A program made the position numbers and the translations under genes. A model generated the notes under the pieces. It worked only from the letters and a program-made list of their open reading frames with translations, was not told the origin of the DNA and did not search any database. From Echria macrotheca (Eukaryota > Ascomycota > Sordariomycetes > Sordariales > Schizotheciaceae), in contig MU839849.1 of NCBI GenBank assembly GCA_030411725.1, positions 310,001 to 374,000 of the forward strand: 64,000 nt of DNA, read 5' to 3'. Below are positions 20,314 through 32,256 of the stretch, piece after piece (positions within the stretch are counted from its first letter, which is position 1; each line of letters begins with the position of its first letter).

Positions 20314-21550
20314 TGCGATCGGTCGATCGGGAATCGGGGATCGGGCGGCGGCGATACTAGCGGAGCGGCGCGCTAAAAGCAGCCACAAATTCGCCGGGGC
20401 GGGCGCTAACGCGAGCTGCCGATACCGGTATGCGCGCTGCCTGTGCTGGATCGATCGCCGAATGCTTGTTAATTGACGAGGTGGGGGTTCGCGCCTCCCA
20501 ATGTCCGTGGACGTCGCTCGGAATGAAAAATGGGCGGAGAAAACTCATGAGATGGAGAGGAAAGTCGCGAGCGAGGTGGGGAGGGGTTTATGTTCCGGAC
20601 CCTCGATCGGTTTCAGAATGGCGGTCCAGTGTGGTGGCCGTCGTCGCATCGCGAACACGATGGATTCCTTGGAAGCAGGACCCCGCTGAGCGGCAGCGTA
20701 GCGTGGGAGGGCGAGTGGTAAGCCGCCCGTTGGCGGGGGGGCGTGTTGGAACTTTTGGAACTTTGGGATCGCGCCACTCCATTTTCCGCTTGAAGAAGAG
20801 CCAGGAGAAGGATTGCCACTGACTGCTGCTCGGAACTTCTGCTTGGGTGCAACGGCAAGCCCACTCTCCGACGCTATTCCCGTTGCCCTGATTGGTCGCC
20901 ATCGGCGGCTGCCCTTCGAGCCGAAGCACGCTAGACGATCCCTAGTATCCCCGCCCAACAAAAGAACACTAGGAAGAACGAACTGTTTGTTGGTCCTGCA
21001 GCAGCGTGGGGCGTATTCCGTAAGATCACTACTCATTTTAAACTATTCAACTTGCATTTGGAGTCTTACTCAGATACACGAGGGCCCAACCTCGCCAGGA
21101 ACAACCGAATGCCGCCGCCGTGGTCAATTGGCCATCTGAGGGGATCCGCATCGAAGTTCGTGGCATTCGTGCATCCCGTCTGCGGGCAACGGGTTCCTAC
21201 CGATGTAACTGTCCTCATTGGGGTTCCCTCCAATGGTTTGCGGTCCGAGACCAACCCGAGAACATCTACACCAGACCGGTCACAGTGTCTCTAGGATGCC
21301 GAACCGATGGGGTTTGGTCGCGGGGCTAGAACATACTGCCGACAAAACTTGTATCGGCTATAGTGATTAGTCGGTCGGACAGCATTTGGGCGGCCACCGA
21401 CCACGTGTTTCAAACCCCGGTGGACCACTGTGTTGCCATTTCGTCGTTTGAACAACTCTTGAACTCGTCTTGAGTAGGGATTGGTTGTCCAAGGGAAAAT
21501 GCAATCGTCTCTTTTAACCACGGTGTCTCCAAAACAGCCAGGGCGACAAG
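20314..21550. other. Divergent promoter region between P450 and SET-domain genes
   Basis: About 1.2 kb between divergent start codons. No gene-like frame. Likely carries both promoters. Confidence 0.5.
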
Positions 21551-22999
21551 ATGGGTCTACTGATGATGTCGGTTCTTTGCACGCTGATGGTGCTGGTATA
21601 TCTTCGTCCGACAGACGCAACAACGGCATTGTGCAACTTGGATTCGATTCCTCTCTTCACCGAAACAAGCCGAGTATGTTACCCGCCAGTAGACGACACG
21701 AGCGATCTATTATATCGGCATGAAACAGACAACTCCCCGTGGACCGAGTCTCCGTACTGCACTTATTCACGGTCCAGCGGTATCATCGAGAAGTTCTGTA
21801 TCTACAGTTCCTCTATCTTCAACCAAAATGCTGGTATCAGCATCATCGCGACGCCCGAAGCAGCTGCTAGCCTCGCGGATGCTGTTCGAAACCCGCTCCC
21901 AGCCTGGCGCAACGAAGACCATCTCGCTAGACGGGGTCAACTCACATCCGAACAAGAGGCGAATCTGCCCTACAAAACTGTATCCATGGCTGGCAAGGGC
22001 AAGGGCGTGATCGCGACACGACATATCGCCCAGTTTGATCCCATCATGGTCAGTTTTCCGGCCATGGTCGTAGACGACGAGTTCTTCACAAGGGAACAAC
22101 GGAATCAACCTGTTGATAGTCGGGGCCTGTTCCAGCGGGCTTTGCTCCAGCTAGAAGACCAGGAACGATTTCTCAGCCTGGCTACCACTGGCAGAGGCCA
22201 TGGTGTTCACATTGTCGAGGATATAATCAGGACGAACGCCTTTGGGTTGACCGTATTAGGAAGGGAGATGAAAGGGTTATACCCCGAGATTGCTGTACGT
22301 ACCCGCATGAACTGGTTTCTCTCTCACAGCGTTGCTAATAAAAATACGGCTCAGAGGCTGAACCATGGATGTGACCCAAAGTAGGCCGTCCCTCAGTGCC
22401 ACAGAGATTTATAGACTGACTCATCTCTGCAGTGCCTTCCCTCAGTACAAATCCCGAGACATGTCGATGACGGCTGTGGCGACCCGAGACATACAGCCTG
22501 GAGAAGAAATCACGATTAGCTGTACGTTCACCCGTTTTGTCTCGCTCCGCGTCTAACATTTGTAGATCTTCCCATGGGTCTCCCTACACGCCACCGCCTC
22601 AGGTCCCTGGAGAACTGGGGCTTCAACTGCAGCTGCACCTTATGCTCTTCGGCCCCGGAAGTTCTCGAGGTTTCGGACCGACGTCGAGACAGACTGGCCC
22701 ATGTCTACCGGGCCATCCGGCAGCCAACCATCACGTATGAGGACCTTGTACAGCTGACGGGGGAGCTGCTCCAGCTAGTGCACAGTGAACGGCTTGAACC
22801 CAGGTTCAGCGAGTATTTTCACCTTGCAGCCGGTCTGCTCTTTCAATTTCGGGATTATCACAGGGCATTGGAGCTTACTGAGCTCAGTCTCAAATACTCG
22901 GAGACGTTCTCCGACCCCGAAGGCGCATTCTGTGCAGGATTGAGGAAGGATATCACTTTCCTCAAAGAATTGCTCCGAGACGATGACCTGGATAAGTAA
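21551..22999 (+). CDS. SET-domain protein with N-terminal signal/anchor and Cys-containing lead segment
   Basis: Four exons (21551-22294, 22355-22380, 22433-22521, 22566-22999) give 430 aa. Residues 1-20 'MGLLMMSVLCTLMVLVYLRP' are hydrophobic and look like a signal peptide or anchor. A lead segment with four or five Cys follows. From about residue 150 comes a full split SET domain: 'KGKGVIATRHI' (SAM-binding start), 'RLNHGCDPN' (the NHxCxPN knot, completed across the 26-nt exon 2), and 'GEEITISY', followed by post-SET Cys 'FNCSCTLC'. The C-terminal about 110 residues are helical (TPR-like look). Members of this fungal SET5-like group are presumed protein lysine methyltransferases. A methyltransferase entering the secretory pathway would lack SAM and histone substrates, so either the N-terminus is misread by eye or the protein is unusual. 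Confidence 0.85.
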
Positions 23000-23771
23000 T
23001 CTGGCTGGTGGAAATGAAACCCGTCGCAGAAGAGGAAGAACAGTGAAGACTGAGTTCGGGGAGGAAGGCCAGCGACTTGTCCTCGCAAAACCGATGGAGC
23101 CCAAGATGCTGTCGTGGCTGACGGCGATCTCCGGAGAAACAGGCGGTAGCCAGGCCGAGCCAGATTCCGAGCCCAACATGAAAGAAACCAGCTCGTCAAA
23201 GTCCGACTTGTCGAAAATGCCAAAGGAATGGAGTCCCTGGTGGCCGGGCTCTGCGCCCGCGACAAATTCCCAGTTCCAACCCACCATTGTAAAGCCAACA
23301 CAACCCTCACCCTCTTCCCCTCCTCTCAGCCTCGCCAGTGGCGAGCTGAAAATCATCTTTGCAGTTAGACTAGACTGATAATTGATATGCAGCAGCAGCA
23401 GCGGCATGGCCATGCATCACCGCCCAGGCGTGGCCAATTATGGGGCCGGTCTTGGCGCCCCCGGTGTTCTAGATCGGCCTTCACGACACCTTTAACTTCA
23501 GGTGCAGGTCAGGCTTGCCCTTCAGGTCCAATCACAGCACCTCTCAGCACAGCTCTTATCTCACATCTCTCAACGCAAGTGTCCACGGCACATGGTTCAG
23601 GCAGACAGAAGACTGTCTATCTCATAATGGAGACGGGAAGGTATGAAGAATAAGGTACGCAGAATGGTCTATAAGAGGTCATTTGCGTCCCGCCGAGAAT
23701 TGAGGGCTTCGGTGTTCTCATTGCCCTCCCTACCACATTGAACCCACACAGTTGCAACCTCAGCAGACATC
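23000..23771. other. Intergenic, no gene seen
   Basis: About 770 bp between tandem plus-strand genes; a 212-codon open frame on the minus strand overlaps the SET gene tail and shows no domain. Confidence 0.5.
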
Positions 23772-26205
23772 ATGGTCAAGCTCCAGGAACTGGAGCAGGC
23801 ACTCCGAAAGCTGCACCCTACAGAGGGGAAGCAGGGCCCTGCCTTCTCCTTGACTTCCAACAACACTTTGCTTGGCAGCGCCCCATCCCCCTTCGATGCA
23901 TTCATGCTCATCCCCTTTCAACGATGGGACAACAGGCTCCCTCCTCCTGAAAACGAAACGGACGCTCCCAGAAACGTCATCGCCGAATCGTTCAAAGAGG
24001 TCCTCGAGGCAAGCCTCCCAGCCGGAGGCACTCCCATCGAGAAGAACAAGATATTCCTTATCGACCTTGCCCTCCTGGATGAGCCTCAAGACGAATTCAT
24101 GCGGCGCTCACACATGACTGAGTATCTCGCCGCAACGCTGAAGAACGATGCCCTCAAGAATGCCAAAGTCGTGATCCGGTTCCTGGTTGGATCTCATTTC
24201 CAGGACCAGCTGCGCGACAAGTTTTTAGACAACACCGGTCAGCCTCATGACGATCGCCTAGCTGAATTCAAGAAGATCTTTTGGCCCGGTGGAAAGAACG
24301 CCCTCGAGCATCCCGATGTGACACTGCTGATTGGATACTACAACCCATCACTGATGTAAGTCTGATACATGCCTTCCGAGCGGTCTCATCCAGGGGCTGA
24401 CAGTTGGGCGTACAGTCTCGCAGAGGAGAGAAAGCCGGGCGGTGCCTTGGATTGGCTGGACTACTTCTTGAAGCCGTTGAATGGGAATTTAACCAAGAAA
24501 CCCAAATCAGTCAAGCTACCGCATCCGGCTTTGGCCACCGGAGCACCGCCGGCTGCCCCAAAGGAAACAGAAACGGACAATTCATGGGGTGCGTGGCTCA
24601 CCAAGGCGTTCACCAACGCCTGGAACACGACCACAAAGGCCGCCTCGGCTGTCTTTAGTTTTGTGTGGGCGGTCGCCGCGCCATTATTTCTCGAAAGGAT
24701 CAAGAATGGCTCCCCTGATTTCTATCCCTTGATCCAAAAATTCATCCAAGAATATCCCCAATTCGAAGAGACGTATCGCAAGGAGAGTCTGCCGGCCATG
24801 AGTTGGAATCACGCAAAATATGCGGCTGTCAACGGCAAGGCTATGATGACGGGTGGTTTCAACTATTGGAACGACTATGTGCGTCAGGGTGAAACGGCTG
24901 ACAACGTGCTCCTCGACTTTGGCATTAAGATGAAAGGGGATGCAGCTCTTTCTGTGCATGCGTTTGCAGATGACATCTGGGAGTAAGAGAAACACAAAAC
25001 CCACATGCCCCCAGAATAACGGAAACTGACAGTTACTACTAGCTACCTCAAGACGATGAATCCCGACATGGACAAGCGCTCCATGGCATGGAAAGTGAAC
25101 CCTGCCGCAGCCATGGCGGACGCAAAATTTGTCGCTGCTAGCAAGGACGACATCCCAACCGGGCTCTTCAAGCAGACCGCCATCCAACCCACGGCCGCGG
25201 CCGGCCAATTCCGCGTCTTAACCACGGCTCGTGTGGGTTCCATGCAACTCGACGACTACCGCTATCCCTCCCAACTCCTCGACGCCTTCCGTGATATGGC
25301 CCTCAACGTGTCGTGGCACCGGTACGAGGCCGTCCGTAAGATCGGAGACCCGGCAGACCACGGGAATGCCATAGCCGAGATGGTACAGGCCGCTGAGAAC
25401 CTTCTCGAGGGGACAAATGCCCTACCCCCGGTTGTCGGCACAACAGCTGCTGCCTGGGCGAGCAAATACGCACGCTTATACGCCATCGAGAACGCTCAAA
25501 AGTGTATCCACATGACGGCTCAGTCACTGGTTGATCGCCTTGAGGTTGACAAGTGGAAGGGTAACAACGAGGACAAGACCCAGAACACGGGTGTCGTTGA
25601 CAATCTGAACAAGTCCATGGGTTTTACCGATGAGCAAGCGTGGAATGGGGATATTTGGCCGTATGGTACGTTTAATCCCCCTATATGCCATTCATCCAAC
25701 TGACAACCGGCAAATAGACCTCCTCGTCGCCTTCTCCAAGGCCCTGTCCCGCCTCGCCAAACTGCCGGCCCCAACTGCTGCCGAACAATCCGCCGCCCAA
25801 GGCGCCGCCATTTACGTCATACTCTCGTGCAAAGACGGCGCATACGGTGACCCCGCGACGCTGGACGAGCTGAAGAAACGCCTTAAGGCCACCTTCAGGT
25901 TCATGGCACACAGGTCGGGCGATTACCTGCTGGTGAAGACGGCCGAGGCCGACGTCGACGATATCGTCGACAAGCGGTTCCTTGTGAAGCGCGTCCTGGG
26001 TGGTAACGCGGGACAGAAGCTGCATGCCAAGACGGTGTCTGTTGATCGGGAGGTTGTCTATGTGGGGAGCGATAACGCTTATCCGCATTACAATGAGGAG
26101 TTTGGCTGCTGGGTTGAGGACAAGGGGATTGTGGACGCGTATTTCACGGGATTTTATGACGAGCTTTGGAAACAGAGTTCGGTGAAGACTGGGAGTGAAA
26201 CATAG
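23772..26205 (+). CDS. Phospholipase D superfamily protein, two HKD-type motifs
   Basis: Four exons (23772-24355, 24404-24982, 25043-25665, 25718-26205) give 757 aa. The first catalytic motif is 'HAKYAAVNGKAMMTGGFN' (His 331, Lys 333), with Asn 338 in the position normally held by Asp; the second is 'LHAKTVSVDREVVYVGSDN' (His 698, Lys 700, Asp 705), canonical HxKx4D with the downstream G-S-x-N. No PX, PH or C2 domain and no signal peptide, so it differs from fungal Spo14-type PLD and resembles compact bacterial-style PLD-like proteins with an N-terminal extension of about 300 residues. A membrane-like stretch 'TKAASAVFSFVWAVAAPLFL' lies near residue 275. Activity could be phosphodiesterase, transferase or nuclease. 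It is convergent, with about 150 bp between stops, with the unknown 680-aa gene. Confidence 0.85.
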
Positions 26206-26351
26206 AGGAGGGATGCGTGTGGATTATCTCTGTCATTATGATTTTGAAACGCCAGGTACATTTGTTGAGGCCAAGTTGAATACATCCCGACATCTTTTTG
26301 TCCCGATACCTTACCAATGATTACGTCTCACAACCAGAGCCCACACCCGCT

Positions 26352-28707
26352 TCACCGCCGTCCGCGTTTCTTTGCATACGGACACCCCCGGACGGCAAGA
26401 ACGCTCTCGGTGCTGGTAGAGGCGAGACCGCCTTGGCAAGGCAACGCCAGCAGCGACGGCCGAGGCAGCGCGGAAATTGCCACTGGGCCGCTGGATTTGG
26501 CAGTACCTGCTGGGATAACCTCGGGGTCGGCACTCGCAAGAGAGCTGGTCCATTTGCGCAAAAAGTCGACACCCCTCGCCGGCATCGGCTGGATTCTTCC
26601 GTCCGGACGCATCTCCAGGAGGGAACTGTCGAATGGGATGCCCAGTGCGTACGGCATGGAGGAGCCGAACTCGTCGAGAGGGAGAGGTCGATAGATCCGC
26701 CTGCGTGACTCGGCGAGGGAGAGGTAGTCGATGATGGCTTGGGCCCTGGTGTCGGGCGCTTTGAGATAGGTCATGATGGTACCGAAGTAGTTGTTGACGT
26801 TGTTCTGGTGGGTGCCGAGATCAAGCTTGAGTAGCTCGATGAATTGGTATTCCGGGCTGTCTTTGATACCGGCCTTGACGTAGGACGACTCGCTGACGTT
26901 CTGGATGAAGCGAGTCTCTAGGTCGTAAGCGCTGCCGGTCCAGGTGGTCTGCTGAGGTACATGCTGCATCAGGACTCCGCGCCTCCACTGTGTTGAGTTA
27001 CATGTCAGCTGCCATCATTCATTGCGGTAACTTTGTCTTGGCAGAAAAGGGGGCTCAGTGACTCCCCCGCTTGGGCAATGGAAAACACAACAAGAAACAT
27101 ATTCACTCCGAACTAGGCACTCACAGAGTAGATGGGATTCCAAAAATCGACCATCATGATGGCGTTGAACGTATTCTGGGAGAACAAGCCGAGCCATTGG
27201 TTCGGCCCCAACTTCTTGAGCATCTGCATCTTGGAGACGCCCTGGGCATCCTCAAACGAGGACTGGAGGATGTTGAACGGGGCTTGGCCCTCACTGTTCT
27301 CGACCACCACGCGGAAGCCTATCATCTTTTGGCCTTGTCCGTCCCGCTTGTCGCCGCCGAGAGCAGTGAGAGGGAGCTCAAGATAGTTCAGGGGCTTGGG
27401 CTCGCCGGTGAACACGTCGACTTCCTGCAGCATCGAGAGCCGCAGCTTCTCGACCGCGGTCTGGTACTCGTCCGTGTTGATTGAAACATCGAGATCTGGT
27501 GCTTTATCCTGGATTCAATTCTGGTAAGCTTTGACATAGGCAACCAAACCTAAGCGGGTGGGAGAGGCACGAACCAAGAGTTGCCCGAGGCCGGCGGTTT
27601 GAAGGAGCTCGTTGTCATAGAAATGGTCGGCGGGGATCCGAAAAGTCGTCCCGTTTGAGTCCATGGTAGCCGCAAAGATATTGATGGTTGTGGCTAAAAA
27701 CAGGTGTGCCACCCAGCGCGGGATGTGCGCGGGCGACGGGAGGAGATTAGAGCTTGCGTCGAAGAAGTCGGCCTTGACGCGCTGGCTGAACCAGTTGCTC
27801 ACCCCGTTTTCGATCATCGGCTCGAGAACGTCAGGGCCCGTGGTCAGAGCCGACAGGAGGCCCTGGCCGGGCTGGGTGATGTACGGCGCAGCCAGAAAGT
27901 CCTGCTTGTTCTTCTCGGAGAGACAAGCGAGGAAATCGTCGGACGAGGACGGGTTGAACCAGTGGATCCATGGCCTTTTCAAGACGGTTTCAACTTAGAT
28001 ATGATATCTCCGGATCTGAGGCTAACTTACGCATGGAGCTCCTTCATGATACACGATCCGTTGACATGGCCATTAAAGGGGCCGAGATACGCATTCTTGC
28101 CAAAAGCGTCGGTCGAGACTCCGAAAAAGTTCCAAAACGGCTGTCCCTGACTGTTTTGATCGCGCTGCATGGTGGCCATCAGCGGGGCCTGGACATGATA
28201 ACTGGAGCGTGTGGGCTTTACCTGGTAGAAGCGGAATGCCTTACCGTTCCAGGACGCTACCTGGAGGAACGCCTGGGGATCCGTAAGCCGACTCGAGGCC
28301 ACGATGCACAGAGTCCACTCCTTGGTCGAAGTGCTGAAGGCGCCCTTGTTGGGCAGAGTGACAATGGCAAGAAAGCGGACATGCGGGTTGAACCAGTCGC
28401 CGGCCGGCCGATTCGCCTTTGTGATAAAGCTCCCATCGGCCACCATGAAGATTTGCGTCGCAAATTGAGATGGGTTTTCTGTTTCCGGCTGTTAGAAATA
28501 GGGGCAGAATTGGTGAAAACGCATGATCATACCGAAAAAGACTTTTATCAGAGCATCCATGGTATCGGTGGTGCTATTCTGGCCATCTTGCAGCCATTTG
28601 CCAAAGAAGTCGACAAAGTTGGTAGATAAGAATTCTGCGTCCGCCAAGTGGTCAACATCGGGGGTGCCGTCGCGGGTGAACTCGCGCCAGAACAGGTTTG
28701 TAGCCAT
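26352..28707 (-). CDS. Large hypothetical protein, unrecognised family (680 aa)
   Basis: Five exons proposed: 28707-28533, 28478-28031, 27974-27575, 27508-27125, 26987-26352. They join in frame throughout to 680 aa. No signal peptide or convincing membrane span, so probably cytosolic. The sequence is dense in aromatic and conserved-looking blocks: 'MATNLFWREFTRDGTPDVDH', 'NPHVRFLAIVTLPNKGAFST', 'EWTLCIVASSRLTDP', 'FNGHVNGSCIMKELHAPWIH', 'IPRWVAHLFLATTINIFAAT', 'AIIDYLSLAESRRRIYRPLP'. The last about 45 residues are low complexity and basic. I do not recognise a domain or catalytic motif. It is divergent from the 434-aa gene and convergent with the PLD gene, suggesting a three-gene block. Intron 4 (137 nt) is longer than the others. 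Coding status is well supported by frame continuity; function is unknown. Confidence 0.8.
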
Positions 28708-29914
28708 GGTGGCTAATAGAACACCCAGGTGGAACAAACGGACGTGACTTAGGAGCACAGTTTGCCTCGGTTGTCAGGTAGATATGCCGTGAGGTGCTGT
28801 AATTTGTACCCTACTTCTATGGATAGAAGAGACTGATAAATTCTCGCGACAGCAAGTTTGCATCAACTGCCAGGCAAAGCTCAGGGCCATGTCTTTTCCA
28901 TTGCAGTGTACTTGACTCGACCTGTTATCCGTCGCACACCATCACGTCCTGTTACACCAACTGCAGAGCCAAGGCGCCGGTCAAATAGCATGCTTTTCAG
29001 CCCCGAGATCGTGCGTCACTAGACCTCGGAGATGGTTGGGTGGCTTTATGGCGGGGTTGCTGCGGCAGTTGGTGATGGTCTGACTACATGTAAGAGAGCG
29101 GGGAAAAGAAGCAAACAAAACTAAGTTAACAGTGAGTCCTGCGAGTAGATCTTTACCGCTCTCTTCAGTGATCAGTTATGCCGCAAGACAGGTCGATAGT
29201 TAGCTGGTGTACCAAGATTTGCAGTCTATGTTCTAACTGGATTGTTTTCGGGACCACAGGAAGGCTGTGGCGGACGGAGGCGGGCTGAGGTGTCACACAG
29301 CAGCAAGTCTAGACCGTCTGGTGTTGCAGCCCCGGCCGATCGGGAAACCAATCGTCCCATACACGAACCCGGGACAGTGGCTTGCTCACCGAGTACCATG
29401 GCCGGCTGATATGAGTAAAATATGCGGGTGCAAATGGATGAGCTCAGGTAGCCCAATTGGAAGCCCCCTTTTTCTTGATGACTGCGCACAACAGAGACAT
29501 GGCTGCCACGGTTTCCTGCCGCAAACCCTTCTGGTCGTCTGAATGCTTGGGGGGCGCAGTCTCCTCTACTCTAACCCGCATATCAATCACGCAACCACAA
29601 CCTCGCCAAGGTCAGCAAAGGTCCAGCCTCAGCTCGCACAAGAGAGGGGATAACACGTCTCTCGCTCCATTTAGGATTTTTTTATGCAGAGTATCGGCTT
29701 CCACAGAGACGCTCTTGCCGACACCTTCGCCAAATCGCACCGGCCGGGTTGTGACGGGTTATTATGTGGCGGTCAAGCGGCCGGGAGTATAAGACAGGGC
29801 GGTCTTCGCTGGGGTGTTCTCAGAGATAAGATCATTGGCGTCTTCGCTGTCATTATCAACGACAGCTCATGAACAAGAATCAAGCACCTGTCTCAACCGT
29901 CCCCTGAATCCAAT
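28708..29914. other. Shared divergent promoter region of the two unknown genes
   Basis: About 1.2 kb between divergent ATGs (28707 and 29915). A TATAAG box lies at 29788-29793. No gene-like frame. The head-to-head layout allows co-regulation of the two unknown proteins. Confidence 0.5.
29788..29793 (+). promoter_or_regulatory. Candidate TATA box of the 434-aa unknown gene
   Basis: TATAAG in a G/C-rich surrounding, 122 bp before the ATG at 29915. Confidence 0.5.
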
Positions 29915-31289
29915 ATGTCTGGCGTCTCCATCCAGAAGCTCAAGGAGTTCGACCCTCCGGGCTTTCCCGACGTCGACGACGGCCTCACCCCGGAGCAGCG
30001 GCAGGGTTGGTCGGATCAGATATCCAGCTTGATGAACTTGGAAATCGCGGCCAAGGACTCTGATGGGAACCCCCTTCCGGGTCCCGATAACACCAACCGC
30101 ACGCCCCTGACACAGTTCTTCAACGGCACGGTGACCGCGTTTGAGACTGACCAGAAGCCCGTCGCCATCACCTGGATCGGGTTTCCCAACCTGGTCAAGA
30201 CGAAGCACCCCAACGCGCCTTCGCGCTGGATCTTTGCAGATGCGGATCGAAATGCGCAAGACGAATACCTTGAGTGGTCAATCCTGAGAGACGCCTCGGA
30301 CCCTGCGCAGCACAAGAGGATCATCAGTGTCACTTACACCTGCGAGGGCCCAGAGTACTGGCAGTTCCTGGCCGAGAACCAGCCCGACACGGTCAGTTCG
30401 CTATACACGAGCCTCAACCCCTTGTTCGCGGCCTCGATGAAGCCCACGGACTGGTTTGGCCCCGACGGCGTCTATGTGCCAGCCAACAAGTGGAACAACT
30501 CAACCACCACGGGCTCCATCGCCCATCTGGCCCAACCCAACAACACGCTCGGGGCCGAGATCGACATCGCCGCCCAGGGCACCGTCATCCGCAAGGACGC
30601 CAATGGACACATCATCACCGACAAGGTCAAGCTGATCAACTGCTCAGCCTATGGTCAGCCAGAGCGGAACTCGGATCCTACTGTACGTATCCCCGTCCAA
30701 TGACTCTCCAGATCTCGTAACACGAAGAAGTGCCGCCAGCTGACATTCTCAGATCGGAATCCTCGTCAACAACCTCGCGCGGCAGGGCGCGTCGGTGTCG
30801 ATCGCCAACCCCGTAGCCATCTACATTCATTCCTTCAACACGGCCACCTTCCAACTCGACATCGAAGGCACGGGCCAGAACATGGTCGACGTGCCCGACG
30901 GCACCTTCCGCTGGCAGCGCGGCAACATCGCCAAGAACGCCGGGCTGCGGCTCCAGGTCCAGATCCCCGACGGCGTCGTCGGCACGGGCGAGAACAACAG
31001 GGGCCGCCAGCTGACGGTGAGCGATATCGTCGACACCAAGAACGGCCAGAATATCCTCTTCGGCGCCCAGTTCGCCGACTACATCACCATGACGGTCAAG
31101 GGGGTGGCTATCTCGGGCGGAACGCCTGCGGATCCCCTGCCGTGTCCTGGAGCGGCGAGGCGGGGCCGCCCGGCGGGCTTCAGTGCGCTGGCTATGGAGG
31201 GTGGTGAGGGGGCGGATGCGGAGGGTGAGAGTGCTGGGAAGCCTTGTGATGCGTCGAAGAACGCACGCCGCGTGGGGACGAGATGGTGA
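29915..31289 (+). CDS. Hypothetical protein, unrecognised family (434 aa)
   Basis: Two exons (29915-30682, 30753-31289; gtacgt donor, cag acceptor) give 434 aa. No signal peptide or membrane helix. Strongly patterned blocks: 'MSGVSIQKLKEFDPPGFPDV', 'VTYTCEGPEYWQFLAENQPD', 'GVYVPANKWNN', 'GSIAHLAQPNNTLGAEIDIA', 'LINCSAYGQPERNSDPTIGI', 'VNNLARQGASVSIANPVAIY' and 'GAQFADYITMTVKGVAI'. The motif density and lack of fungal-type low complexity (except the last 45 residues, a Gly/Ala/Glu/Arg-rich tail) suggest an enzyme-like or bacterial-style fold; this is an impression, not a search result. Head-to-head with the 680-aa gene. The two proteins share a similar design: an ordered body, then a basic low-complexity C-terminal tail following a Cys-Pro dipeptide. 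Function unknown. Confidence 0.8.
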
Positions 31290-31616
31290 TGTTTTCCATG
31301 TTGTCTATGGGGAGGTAGGTACATTAGGCAGGTGGTTTGGCGATATCTAGAGATTTTATAACGTCCTCGACTCCGCGGAGATGTCTTGTTCGTAGGGCTG
31401 GACCGGATGGCTGATCTTAGCTAACATTCGTCGCTCGCGGACCCCATGCCGGCGGGACGGCGGCACATACACACCATCTTCACCGAAGGCATAAACTTAA
31501 TTTGGACGACGTGTACGGAATACGTCCTGGACGTTCAAATAAACTTTTTGTCGCTCCCTGCCGCCCCGCCCGAGCGTCTCATCAACCGTGCCGGAAATCT
31601 CGGATCAGGCCACTCC

Positions 31617-31634
31617 CAGATCAGATCAGATCAG
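31617..31634. repeat. Tandem AGATC pentamer, about 3.4 copies
   Basis: Read directly: three and a partial copies of the 5-bp unit. Confidence 0.7.
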
Positions 31635-32224
31635 CCCACCAGGGCAGCCATCTCTTCCCGGGTCCGGGAATAACAACGTTGTACGGTGGCCGGTGGGGTT
31701 TTTAGATTGGCCTGCCAAAACTCGGTTGGCGGGCTCGTTCGGATCATCGGCACTCTTGGCGGGATGTTTTGACGGTTTTGGATTTCGGGAATTGCAGTGG
31801 GCTGTATCCGTCCTGTAGATGTAATTCCCGGTGGGTGGTTCGAGCGTCCAGACAAATGAGTTATTGTGGGTTTGGGTGGATGCGGTAGGCCGGGTTTGGA
31901 GCGGCAGATGTATATCCATATCCTGGATAAGGGAATAACCAAGTGTACAACTGGAGTTTGGGCTGGCGGACTGTTTTTGTTGTCCCTGTATATTTCTCAG
32001 AGATTGACTTACAGAAACAATAACCCGTACCTCGCCAGGGCCGCATATAGTCCAGTTTGGAACTATCAACAGATACATACGACCATAGGCGCAGGAAAAC
32101 TCGGGATCCCGTCCGCTCTCCCATAGATAAGCCCGCGACCGCCAGACTAGTAGTTGGGTCGGTGACGACCAGCGAATCCCTGGTGTTGTATGTTTTTTTC
32201 ACCCATGTTTTCTTTTTTGTTCCC

Positions 32225-32256
32225 CTACCCCCCCTTTTTTTTGAGTTTTTTTTTAG
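32225..32256. repeat. Homopolymer C then T runs
   Basis: Runs of C (about 8) and T (9 and 10) separated by a few bases; low-complexity sequence, prone to sequencing error. Confidence 0.6.

Noticed and set aside
19579..20376. 265-codon open frame on the plus strand
   Set aside because: Antisense to the single-exon P450, no domain, composition typical of a shadow frame.
22775..23413. 212-codon minus-strand frame
   Set aside because: Overlaps the conserved tail of the SET gene and shows no motif or splice continuation.
28151..28221. Intron-like segment (gtaaag donor, acag acceptor) inside the 680-aa gene
   Set aside because: It is 71 nt long, so removal breaks the frame, while straight read-through keeps protein-like sequence on both sides.
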